A DNA stretch of 8,125 nt, from NCBI GenBank assembly GCA_003556865.1, contig PWQF01000089.1, positions 1-8,125 on the forward strand, in the 5' to 3' direction. A program made the position numbers and the translations under genes. Below, one piece after another: positions 1-6,012 of the stretch. Under the pieces are notes generated by a model, which saw only the letters and a program-made list of their open reading frames with translations, had not been told where the DNA came from and ran no database searches. Origin of the DNA: Elusimicrobiota bacterium. GTDB lineage: Bacteria; CG03; SLGR01; PWQF01. Every line of letters starts with the position of its first letter. The first letter of the stretch is position 1.

Positions 1-261
1 TATTTCCGGGGCGGGAAAATAATTTAAACTCCAAAGAAGGCCGCCGCTAAAACCTGAAAAAGCAACAGAAGCCAGCGCTCCGGGCACGCCTTTCCTGAAA
101 CCTCCCGCCGCATAGCAAATTACTGTTCCTAAACCTACTGCAAAAAAACCTGCCAAACCTATAATAACAGAAGAAATAAAGCTATTTACAAGCCCGAGTG
201 CCGGAACAAGGGCTCCCAGGGCTCCACACTTAATCCCTCTTGACAGCCTGTTTAATCGCAT
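1..261 (-). CDS. RnfE/RnfA-like membrane protein, N-terminal part (cut by window edge)
   Basis: An open frame of 87 codons runs from ATG at 261 off the left edge. The start is supported by AGAGG (271-275) nine bases upstream, and it overlaps the 3' end of the RnfG-like gene by 32 bases. The visible part is very hydrophobic, with two or three membrane segments (about residues 14-30, 32-51 and 60-79) and a short basic loop with Arg-Lys-Gly-Val-Pro near residue 56. Its pattern (GALVPALGLVNS, GLAG, RKGVP, NYFPAPE) lines up by eye with the start of RnfE/RnfA/NqrD/NqrE proteins (ALVQLLGLCP, GLGLAT, then Arg-Lys and Ile-Pro, AYFP). The position right after rnfG also fits rnfE in the usual C-D-G-E-A-B order. 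The conserved Cys of LGLCP, a ligand of the intramembrane Fe-S cluster in Rnf/Nqr, is not present; Val19-Pro20 or a short gap takes its place. Family assignment is a moderate inference because the C-terminal half is outside the window; an unrelated small membrane protein is possible. Confidence 0.55.
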   Translation of the reverse strand, partial: MRLNRLSRGIKCGALGALVPALGLVNSFISSVIIGLAGFFAVGLGTVICYAAGGFRKGVPGALASVAFSGFSGGLLWSLNYFPAPEI

Positions 262-643
262 CTTCTATTGCCTCTAAAATTCCGTCCCGGGAGTAGCTGG
301 CCCGGGTAACCACGTCAATATCTGTTTTTTGCTTTTCTAAAACCCTCTCTATTACTTTCTCTTCTGCTTCCTTAAAGTAGGTTTCTAAATCTTCAAATTC
401 TGTAACCCTTATATCATTAATAAGGTAATAGGGTTTTTCCTTAATGCCTTTTATTTCAACCTCAACTATAATATCAGATACAAAACCCTCTCCTTTACCC
501 TTAAATGTTCCGGATACATATGACTCTTTCTGCGCGATAAAAAATTCATCTTCAGGATACTCTTTTTTCTGGCCTGCATCGATAATAACCAGCACCCATG
601 AAGTTAAAAGCAGAAAGAGGAGGGCGGGAATATTTTTAAGCAT
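230..643 (-). CDS. rnfG: RnfG-like FMN-binding-domain protein with altered flavinylation motif
   Basis: A 137-residue protein with an N-terminal membrane anchor (about residues 4-22) followed by an FMN_bind domain (about 42-134), as in RnfG/NqrC; the soluble part would face outside the cytoplasmic membrane. Recognisable parts are SGTFKGKGEGF at 44-54, a beta-rich IIVEVEIKGI segment, and the C-terminal DVVTRASYSRDGILEAI (110-126) matching the family pattern D-x-x-S/T-G-A-T-x-T/S. In RnfG the ApbE transferase attaches FMN to the Thr of that motif; here Gly is Arg114 and Thr is Ser116, so covalent FMN is uncertain. At 137 residues it is shorter than typical RnfG (roughly 180-210). The start ATG overlaps the rnfD-like gene by eight bases and has AAGGAG eleven bases upstream. 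The family call is fairly secure; whether it carries flavin is not known. Confidence 0.75.
   Translation of the reverse strand: MLKNIPALLFLLLTSWVLVIIDAGQKKEYPEDEFFIAQKESYVSGTFKGKGEGFVSDIIVEVEIKGIKEKPYYLINDIRVTEFEDLETYFKEAEEKVIERVLEKQKTDIDVVTRASYSRDGILEAIEDAIKQAVKRD
271..275 (-). promoter_or_regulatory. ribosome binding site of the RnfE/A-like gene
   Basis: AGAGG lies nine bases before ATG at 261, inside the coding region of the preceding RnfG-like gene. It decides the start of the edge-cut membrane protein: starts nearer the rnfG stop codon (two GTG codons directly after it) are in other frames, and at least one of these hits a stop after about 13 codons. Confidence 0.5.
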
Positions 644-1379
644 ATAAGGTTAGTCTCCTTATTATGAAATATATAAAAATACCCGGCGGGCCAAAAAAAC
701 CGGACAGAATTCCTGCGGACATAGCCATAAAAAAACCTTTTATTCCGCTGGGAGGAATTATCCCCGGACATGAAAGTATAAAGGCAAGAAGAAGAGGCAT
801 TCCCCAGTTTGGCTGCTGAGTAAAAATATAACTTAAGGCTGATCCGGTTATTACACCTCCCATAATCCGGATAAAAAGTATGCGTTTAAAAAAAATAAAT
901 AGGATGCCGGCACTCAAAAGAAGAACTGAAAAATAATGCCCAAAAATTTCACCATAAAAAGTAGAATCAAGAAATGAGTAAGTCAGTATTAAAGCCAGGG
1001 CAAAAGAAGGGAAAAATATTTTTTTGGAGGGGAAAACACCTTTCAGGAGACCGTAACTTAAAGCTGAAAAAATAAAAACAGGAAGGAGTGGGGGGAGGGA
1101 AAAAAAGGAAAAAATCCCGTAAAATATACCCCATAAAATAAATTGGGCCCGTACTGCCGGAAAATTTTCATTAAAAAATAGCTTTAAACTCTTATTAGCT
1201 GTCCAAAAACCCAATGCTGCAAATACCGTAACCGCCAGTAAATAGGGTCTGTAGATAAAAAGAAAAATAAAAAAGGGAGCAAGGGCATAGATGATATTTT
1301 GATACCAGGCATTTTCCCCAAAACCGCTGTGGATAAAGGGGGGGAAAGAAACTTTAACAATACTTCCTTTCCTGCTCAT
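636..1379 (-). CDS. rnfD: RnfD-like membrane subunit, shortened and lacking the FMN-attachment segment
   Basis: A 247-residue, very hydrophobic protein with about eight to ten membrane segments. I chose ATG at 1379 because it overlaps the stop of the preceding RnfC-like gene as ATGA; a TTG at 1427 would add 16 residues and a 52-base overlap. RnfD/NqrB features seen by eye: VSFPPFIHSGFGENAW (10-25) matches the family N-terminus (S-S-P-H-I-R-S-G); SLPPLLP (94-100) matches LPPxxP; the block at about 114-136 (VFPSKKIFFPSFALALILTYSF) matches the Asn-Pro-Ala-Leu-rich segment; IFGHYFSVLLLSAGIL matches GSLGETSALALLLGG; and SCPGIIPPSGIKG (203-215) lies where RnfD has ATDPVTSP. Missing are the DGSAxVTG loop and the whole stretch with the S/T-G-A-T flavinylation site: only about a dozen residues (137-145) replace it. 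Typical RnfD is 310-350 residues. It would form the membrane core with its neighbours, probably without covalent FMN. The family call rests on by-eye alignment plus gene order. Confidence 0.7.
   Translation of the reverse strand: MSRKGSIVKVSFPPFIHSGFGENAWYQNIIYALAPFFIFLFIYRPYLLAVTVFAALGFWTANKSLKLFFNENFPAVRAQFILWGIFYGIFSFFSLPPLLPVFIFSALSYGLLKGVFPSKKIFFPSFALALILTYSFLDSTFYGEIFGHYFSVLLLSAGILFIFFKRILFIRIMGGVITGSALSYIFTQQPNWGMPLLLAFILSCPGIIPPSGIKGFFMAMSAGILSGFFGPPGIFIYFIIRRLTLYA
655..660 (-). promoter_or_regulatory. ribosome binding site of the RnfG-like gene
   Basis: AAGGAG lies eleven bases before ATG at 643, within the last codons of the RnfD-like gene. It is one of the clearest Shine-Dalgarno sequences in the window and supports translation from 643 despite the overlap with the upstream gene. 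Confidence 0.6.
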
Positions 1380-2341
1380 TTTATCCAGGCCGGACAGAAA
1401 AACCCGCAAAGACCGCAACCCACACAACCAGTAACTTTACAGGAAGGAACTATTCCGCCGCCACTCTGAAAACTTTTCATACTCCTGGTAATATTTAAGT
1501 TTAGGGGACATACATTGCCGCACCGGCCGCAGCTCAAACATTCCGAAAGATTTAAGGGGTTTTCTTTTATAAGGGAAATAATATTTTTGTCCTTTATTCT
1601 TTCCTCCCCGGGATTAACTACCGACACCCCGTTTAAGGGATCCCCGTTAATAATAAAGCTCTCACAATCTAATTTAAGCTTTTCTATCAGATTTAATACC
1701 GTTGTGCTTTCTTCCTCCCTAGTATAGTAAAGAACTCTTTTGCTGAGAACAAATATAATTTCCTCCCTTCTATCGGAACCTTTCTGATTGCAAAAAGAAT
1801 AAAACCGGTACGCCTGTTCCGGGGAGACTATAAGGCAACCACCTTTACCCGGAAAATATTCCCCCCTCTGATTAAGAAGCTTACGGCTGAGAACTTCTTC
1901 TTTTCCCAGAGGATAATAATCCTTTATCAGTTTTTCATAAATATTGGGAGTTTTTCTTATAAGAGGCATAAGGGAATTTACAACTTTTTTTTCGTTTTCA
2001 GGAATTATAATCATTCCCACTTCGCTTCCCAGGGCTGCCATAAACATTTCCAGACCTTTTATTACAGCTTCCGGTTCTTTCAAGGCCATAAAGTATCTGA
2101 AGAGGGAAAAAGGGGAAATAGCCAGCAGGTTTAATATAACTTTTTCACACCCTGTCTTTTCTATCCTGCATACCTGTTCTTCGGTAAATATTTTGCTTTT
2201 TATAATATTTTTTCTAATATTTACCCTATCCATATAGTAAATATTTTTTTTATTATTTTTTTGCTGATATTTTTTTATATTTACCGTTTTTATTTTTTCC
2301 GGACCGGGGCATATATTAAACTTAGCTCTAAAGGTTTTCAA
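1376..2341 (-). CDS. rnfC: RnfC-like iron-sulfur protein lacking the NADH/FMN loop
   Basis: A 321-residue protein ending in two ferredoxin motifs, C268-x2-C271-x2-C274-x3-C278-P and C306-x2-C309-x2-C312-x3-C316-P, predicted to hold two [4Fe-4S] clusters. Upstream of these, EPEAVIKGLEMFMAALG (89-105), YPLGKEEVL (143-151) and GDPLNGVSV (233-241) correspond to RnfC EVIEGIxxLLxALG, YPQGGEKQL and GGPMMGxAV. Between the RIEKTG segment (59-64) and Glu89, the RnfC loop GLGGAGFPTHVK, which binds FMN/NADH, is absent, as is the GAECEP segment. The N-terminal barrel domain is absent too; RnfC is usually about 430 residues or longer. The start is uncertain: TTG at 2341 overlaps the preceding stop as TTGA and gives MKTFR, reminiscent of the RnfC N-terminus (KTFRGG); ATG at 2233 would drop 36 Lys/Asn-rich residues. 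Neither has a good ribosome site. It probably acts as the cytoplasmic electron-carrying subunit of the complex formed with the next genes. Confidence 0.75.
   Translation of the reverse strand: MKTFRAKFNICPGPEKIKTVNIKKYQQKNNKKNIYYMDRVNIRKNIIKSKIFTEEQVCRIEKTGCEKVILNLLAISPFSLFRYFMALKEPEAVIKGLEMFMAALGSEVGMIIIPENEKKVVNSLMPLIRKTPNIYEKLIKDYYPLGKEEVLSRKLLNQRGEYFPGKGGCLIVSPEQAYRFYSFCNQKGSDRREEIIFVLSKRVLYYTREEESTTVLNLIEKLKLDCESFIINGDPLNGVSVVNPGEERIKDKNIISLIKENPLNLSECLSCGRCGNVCPLNLNITRSMKSFQSGGGIVPSCKVTGCVGCGLCGFFCPAWIK
2313..2341 (-). promoter_or_regulatory. possible sigma-A type promoter for the rnf-like genes
   Basis: TTGAAA (2341-2336), a 17-base spacer and TAATAT (2318-2313) resemble a housekeeping promoter with 5/6 and 4/6 consensus matches. 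It would start RNA near 2306 and give an A-rich leader of about 70 bases before ATG at 2233. It conflicts with using TTG 2341 as the rnfC start. AT-rich DNA yields such matches by chance, so this is tentative. Confidence 0.3.
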
Positions 2342-3234
2342 GGTTTGCTGAAAATTATTGATGTGTTAAAATGAATATTTACAGTATCTTCAAGAAGGCA
2401 GGAGTATCCTCCGGCAAAAACCACGGCACAGGGAATACCGCAGCTTAAGGCAAATTTTTTTATAATGCAATCCCTTTCCTTTAAATCTTCTATGGATAAA
2501 TTCAGTTTTCCCAGCTGATCACCCCGATAAGGGTCCGCACCTGCAACATATATCATGAAATCAGGCTTGAAATTTGATTTTACTTTTTCCAGCCCATCTT
2601 TAAGAAGAGCGTTATATTTTTTTCCGCAAACTTGATCCTCAAGGCCTATATCCATATCTGATTTTTCTTTATAAACAGGATAAATATTTTCCTGGTGAAT
2701 AGAAAAAGTAAAAACCCGGGGGTCATTTTTAAAAACTGCCGCCGTGCCGTTTCCCTGATGAAGATCACAATCAGCAATAAAAACTTTTTTTCCTTTTTCC
2801 CTGATAAAAACAGCTCCAAGGGCCACGTCATTAAAGACACAGAAGCCTTCCCCGTGATCAGGAAAAGAGTGGTGAAAGCCGCCGCCTATATGGATACAGA
2901 ACCCCTGTTTTAAAGCCTGCCTGCAGGACTCAACAGTTCCCCGTGCGCAAATAAAGGAAGAGCGGGCCAAGTCCCTGGAATAAGGAATCTCAAGCTTTAT
3001 TTCATCTGTATAAGATAAAGTACCCTCTTTTATCTTTTGCACATAGTCTAAATGGTGTACTCTTGAAACCTGCTTAACGGTAGCAGGGGCGGGGCATATA
3101 AAATCTTTTTCACTGTAGTAGCGGCAATTAACAAGTTTTTCTTTTACCATCCGGTATTTAACAGTAGGAAAAACATGGTTCCCCATATCAACTTCATACT
3201 CGGGAGAATATACTGCTTTTTTTCCTAAAGACAA
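2338..3234 (-). CDS. histone deacetylase / AcuC family zinc amidohydrolase, class IV-like
   Basis: A 298-residue protein of the arginase/deacetylase fold, close to the usual single-domain length. It hydrolyses an acetylated amine with a catalytic zinc. Key residues are present: the His dyad H121-H122 in GGGFHH, the DCDLHQGNGT motif (155-164) with zinc ligands D157 and H159, the third ligand D234 in AGADPYRGD, and the transition-state Tyr277 in GGYSC. The SIHQENIYP segment and short length resemble HDAC11-like (class IV) bacterial members. The start is TTG, preceded by GGTAGG six bases upstream; the next ATG (residue 17) would delete the conserved first strand (AVYSPEYEVDMGNH). It starts seven bases after the barrel gene and its stop shares TTGA with the next gene. 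The substrate cannot be read from sequence: acetylated polyamines, acetyl-amino acids, or an acetylated enzyme as for AcuC are options. Ornithine-metabolism neighbours favour a small acetylated amine, but weakly. Confidence 0.88.
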   Translation of the reverse strand: MSLGKKAVYSPEYEVDMGNHVFPTVKYRMVKEKLVNCRYYSEKDFICPAPATVKQVSRVHHLDYVQKIKEGTLSYTDEIKLEIPYSRDLARSSFICARGTVESCRQALKQGFCIHIGGGFHHSFPDHGEGFCVFNDVALGAVFIREKGKKVFIADCDLHQGNGTAAVFKNDPRVFTFSIHQENIYPVYKEKSDMDIGLEDQVCGKKYNALLKDGLEKVKSNFKPDFMIYVAGADPYRGDQLGKLNLSIEDLKERDCIIKKFALSCGIPCAVVFAGGYSCLLEDTVNIHFNTSIIFSKP

Positions 3235-3241
3235 AATCAGC

Positions 3242-3913
3242 CTACCAGCTGTACCTTACTTTCCCCCCTACGGTTATTCCCAGTATCCTTCCCGCAGCAG
3301 TACCTGAAGTAAGAAAACTCCTTATTCCTATAAACCAGCTCCAGTTATCGCTCATTGGGAAAATTTCCATTCCAGCCACCTGCTGAAAACCAAAGGTTGT
3401 TGTAGGTGAATGAGAATATATTTCTCCTTTTTCCACATCCGGGTCAGGATATGCCCGCCAGTCACCCAGGGGCTCCTTCCTGAACCATACGTTGTAAAGC
3501 CCTACCCCACCACCTATATAAAAATCATCGTATATGGTATAAATGAAATTAAGTGTAAATGGGACAACGCTTAATCTCCGCCGCACCTCTTCCCCCGCAT
3601 CCGCAATAACTCCCGGAGCTGTCTGGTCTCCCAGGTCATAGCCGTAAGCATCTTCTTCTGTATAATTTTCTCCTATTTCGCTACCAAAATAATAAGCCAG
3701 GCCCAACTCCATAACAGGGTTTATATCAACTTTAGTTAATGTAAGTGCAACACCGGGGGAAAGTATACGCCCTTCATCACTTCCTGCCCCCAAAGCCAAC
3801 CCCAACTCTCCTCCCGGCTCCCAATTTTCCCAGGCCGAAGCAGATAAGGGAAGAGAAAAAAAGAGTATAACAGCTAAAGTAGATAATCCCAGTTTAAAAC
3901 TTCTCATAATCAA
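3242..3913 (-). CDS. putative outer-membrane beta-barrel protein, unknown function
   Basis: A 223-residue exported protein. A signal peptide (basic MIMRSFK start, hydrophobic core about 9-22, A-S-A cleavage site at 25-27) is followed by mature sequence rich in Gly, aromatic residues and alternating polar/apolar strands (ELGLALGAG, VMELGLAYYFGS, FTLNFIYTIYDDFYIGGGVGLY, WSWFIGIRSF). The last residues GKVRYSW end in Trp with Tyr two before it, the pattern of a BAM-inserted terminal beta strand. A barrel of eight or so strands of the OmpW/OMP_b-brl kind is likely. I use TTG at 3913 because GGAGG (3924-3928) is ten bases upstream; ATG at 3907 would be 16 bases away. Both leave the signal peptide intact. 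The TTG overlaps the carbamoyltransferase stop as TTGA. The specific function is not recognisable; uptake of a substrate used by the neighbouring enzymes is speculation. Confidence 0.75.
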   Translation of the reverse strand: MIMRSFKLGLSTLAVILFFSLPLSASAWENWEPGGELGLALGAGSDEGRILSPGVALTLTKVDINPVMELGLAYYFGSEIGENYTEEDAYGYDLGDQTAPGVIADAGEEVRRRLSVVPFTLNFIYTIYDDFYIGGGVGLYNVWFRKEPLGDWRAYPDPDVEKGEIYSHSPTTTFGFQQVAGMEIFPMSDNWSWFIGIRSFLTSGTAAGRILGITVGGKVRYSW

Positions 3914-4815
3914 CTTAAAATTTCCTCCAGCAGAGCCTGCTGAATATGCATTCTGTTTTCTGCCTGGTCAAAAACGGCTGAATTAGGACCGTCAATTATT
4001 TCACTGCTTATTTCCTCTCCCCTGTTTGCGGGAAGACAGTGCATAACCATAAAATCATCTTCTGCACCAGAAGCAAGAGAGCTGTTAACCTGATATCCGG
4101 AAAACTTTTTTATCCTATCCTCAGCTTCTTTCTCATCTCCCATACTTACCCACACATCTGTATATATAACATCTGCTTTTTTTACAGATGCAGCCGGATC
4201 CGGCTCCAGTTTTATTCTGGAATTCAACTCCTGCATTGGAAGGAGTATGTCATCGGAAGGCTCATAACCAGGAGGAGATGAAATATTCAGCTCCATCCCT
4301 AAAATTCCCGCAGCATTGATAAGCGAATTGCAAACATTATTACCGTCACCTATATATGCTACCTTGATATTGCCAAAGTTAAACCCCTTTCTCTCGCAAA
4401 TAGTCATTACATCCCCCAAGGCCTGGCATGGATGATAAAGATTGCTAAGCCCGTTTATGACCGGGACAGAAGAATTATCAGCTAAAAGAATGATCTCATC
4501 ATGAGAAAAAGTTCTTATCATTATGGCATCTACATAGCGGGAGAGGGTTTGGGCGGTATCCCCCATACTCTCCCCCCTGGAAAGCTGCAGATTTTGGCTT
4601 CCCAGGTAAAGGGCCTGTCCGTTTAGGCGATGCATAGCGGCAAAAAAAGAAACATTTGTTCTGGTAGAAGGCTTTAAAAAAATCATAGCCAGCAATTTCC
4701 CGCAGGCAGAAGAGCGGGGACTGCTTCCTTTTTTAAGTTCAATGGCCCTTTTTACCAGGCCGGTCAAAAATTCGCCTTTGAAATCCTTAAGGCAGATAAA
4801 GTTTTTTTTATTCAT
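3910..4815 (-). CDS. argF: ornithine carbamoyltransferase
   Basis: A 301-residue cytoplasmic enzyme, normal family length, that interconverts ornithine plus carbamoyl phosphate and citrulline plus phosphate. Diagnostic motifs: carbamoyl-phosphate site STRT (50-53), GES-x-x-DTAQTLSRYVDAIMIR (81-101), HPCQ (128-131), GDGNNVCNSL (157-165), ornithine loop DVWVSMG (220-226), HCLPA (259-263) and NRMHIQQALL near the C-terminus. Unusual points: the residue after STRT is Asn54 instead of Arg, SFE is SFF (Phe58), and NGLTD is NGLSN (Asn125). The active site otherwise looks intact, but a related ureido-forming substrate cannot be excluded. The ATG is two bases after the previous gene's TGA (one intervening base), with AAAGG ten bases upstream. 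With carbamate kinase two genes upstream, a catabolic role (arcB-like: citrulline phosphorolysis for ATP) is as likely as arginine synthesis, since no other arg genes are near. Confidence 0.9.
   Translation of the reverse strand: MNKKNFICLKDFKGEFLTGLVKRAIELKKGSSPRSSACGKLLAMIFLKPSTRTNVSFFAAMHRLNGQALYLGSQNLQLSRGESMGDTAQTLSRYVDAIMIRTFSHDEIILLADNSSVPVINGLSNLYHPCQALGDVMTICERKGFNFGNIKVAYIGDGNNVCNSLINAAGILGMELNISSPPGYEPSDDILLPMQELNSRIKLEPDPAASVKKADVIYTDVWVSMGDEKEAEDRIKKFSGYQVNSSLASGAEDDFMVMHCLPANRGEEISSEIIDGPNSAVFDQAENRMHIQQALLEEILS
3924..3928 (-). promoter_or_regulatory. ribosome binding site favouring a TTG start
   Basis: GGAGG sits ten bases before TTG 3913 but 16 bases before the alternative ATG 3907, so spacing favours the rarer TTG codon. 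The site lies in the last codons of the ornithine carbamoyltransferase gene, so the two genes are probably translationally coupled. Confidence 0.5.
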
Positions 4816-4816
4816 T

Positions 4817-6010
4817 TCAGATTACCTTTTCTATATCCTTCAACCCGCTTCCGGTTATAAGGCAGACCGCGGGTTCCTTAATCTTAGCTTTCATTTCAGA
4901 TTTTAATTTCCTTAGCCCAGCGACACTGGCCGCCCCCGAAGCTTCCGCAAAAATTCCTTTTTCTGAAGCCAGCCTTAAAACCTCCTTAACTAGATACTTA
5001 TCATCTACCCTTACAGCTTTACCATCTGTTGATAGCAGCGACCTTACTGCCGCCAGGCCGTCCCTGGCCCTCTCCACCGATATGGAATCGGCAATAGTGT
5101 AAGGCTGTACCTTTTCTATATCTTCTGAAGTTTTTATATTATACCCGGATTTTTTAATTTTATCCATTGTCCTTGCAATTGAGTCAGAAGCACTGCTTTG
5201 AACAGCAAAAATTTGGGGAGAATTTTGAATAAGCCCCATTATTTTTAACTCCTCAAAACCCTTCCATACTCCGCTTAGGATATTACCGTCCCCGGCGGGA
5301 ACAAAAATAGTGCCCGGGGCCCTGAAATCAAGCTGTTCCCATATTTCAAAAGAGACCGATTTTTTTCCTTCTCTTGTAAATGGATTATATCCGGTAGAAC
5401 GATTATAATAATTGTACTTATTAGACTCTTTTAAACAAAGTTCATAAGCCCGGTCATAACTACCGGGGACCTTTTTAATCTCCGCACCGTAAACTTTAAG
5501 CTGGGCCAGTTTTGCCGCAGGCACAGATTCAGGAACATATATTACAGCCTTCATAGAACAGGCCGCTGCCATACAGGCCAAAGAAGAACCGGCATTGCCT
5601 GTGGAAGCGCAGGAAAGCACCTTCTCCCCCCTTTCCCTGGCAACGGCAATAACAACTGAACTGGCCCGGTCCTTAAAAGAAGCAGAGGGCTGACGTGTGT
5701 CATCCTTAAGGTAGATCGATGATAACCCTAACTCTTTTTCCAAAAATTCTGCCCGGTAAAGCGGGGAAAGCGGAAAATCAAGCGGAGGAACAGAATCAAG
5801 GGAGTTAAAAGGAAAAAGCAACCTGTATCTCCAAACCTGATTCCTGGTATTTTTTTTCAGCTTTTCAACGCTAAACTCTTTTTTAATTTTAAAATAATCG
5901 TATAAAATATTAAGGTTTTCACCGCAGTCCGGACAAGTGTAGCCGGTGTATCCAGATAAAATTTCTTTTTTATAGCCAAAACATTTATATGATTTCATAT
6001 AAAAAGACAT
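4817..6010 (-). CDS. thrC: threonine-synthase-like PLP-dependent enzyme
   Basis: A 397-residue fold-type II PLP enzyme. The PLP lysine is K113 in SFKDR (111-115); the substrate loop STGNAGSS (136-143), the phosphate-binding VPAGDGNILSGVWKGF (237-252) and the C-terminal GSGLKD (near 390) are present. Length and layout match threonine synthase (O-phosphohomoserine to threonine). The N-terminal zinc-ribbon-like segment keeps C10, C26 and C29 but has Tyr13 where a second Cys of the CxxCG pair is usual. The first codon follows the carbamate kinase stop by two bases; the ribosome site is weak, and Met5 is an alternative start. No homoserine kinase or dehydrogenase lies nearby. Enzymes of this type in ygeW/arcC-like clusters may instead act as lyases or deaminases on amino acids such as diaminopropionate, so threonine synthesis is the default but not the only reading. 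Confidence 0.85.
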   Translation of the reverse strand: MSFYMKSYKCFGYKKEILSGYTGYTCPDCGENLNILYDYFKIKKEFSVEKLKKNTRNQVWRYRLLFPFNSLDSVPPLDFPLSPLYRAEFLEKELGLSSIYLKDDTRQPSASFKDRASSVVIAVARERGEKVLSCASTGNAGSSLACMAAACSMKAVIYVPESVPAAKLAQLKVYGAEIKKVPGSYDRAYELCLKESNKYNYYNRSTGYNPFTREGKKSVSFEIWEQLDFRAPGTIFVPAGDGNILSGVWKGFEELKIMGLIQNSPQIFAVQSSASDSIARTMDKIKKSGYNIKTSEDIEKVQPYTIADSISVERARDGLAAVRSLLSTDGKAVRVDDKYLVKEVLRLASEKGIFAEASGAASVAGLRKLKSEMKAKIKEPAVCLITGSGLKDIEKVI

Positions 6011-6012
6011 TT

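Noticed and set aside
444..647. Plus-strand open frames (for example 444-647, 1515-1727, 1944-2237, 4039-4281, 7831-8076)
   Set aside because: All lie opposite well-supported minus-strand genes, show no recognisable domains and have composition expected of antisense shadows.
1380..1427. Upstream TTG start for the RnfD-like gene (16 extra residues)
   Set aside because: It would overlap the Fe-S motif region of rnfC by over 50 bases, while ATG 1379 forms a standard ATGA junction and begins just before the family N-terminal motif.
2646..2840. Minus-strand open frame inside the deacetylase gene
   Set aside because: It is fully contained in a conserved coding region in another frame and has no independent support.
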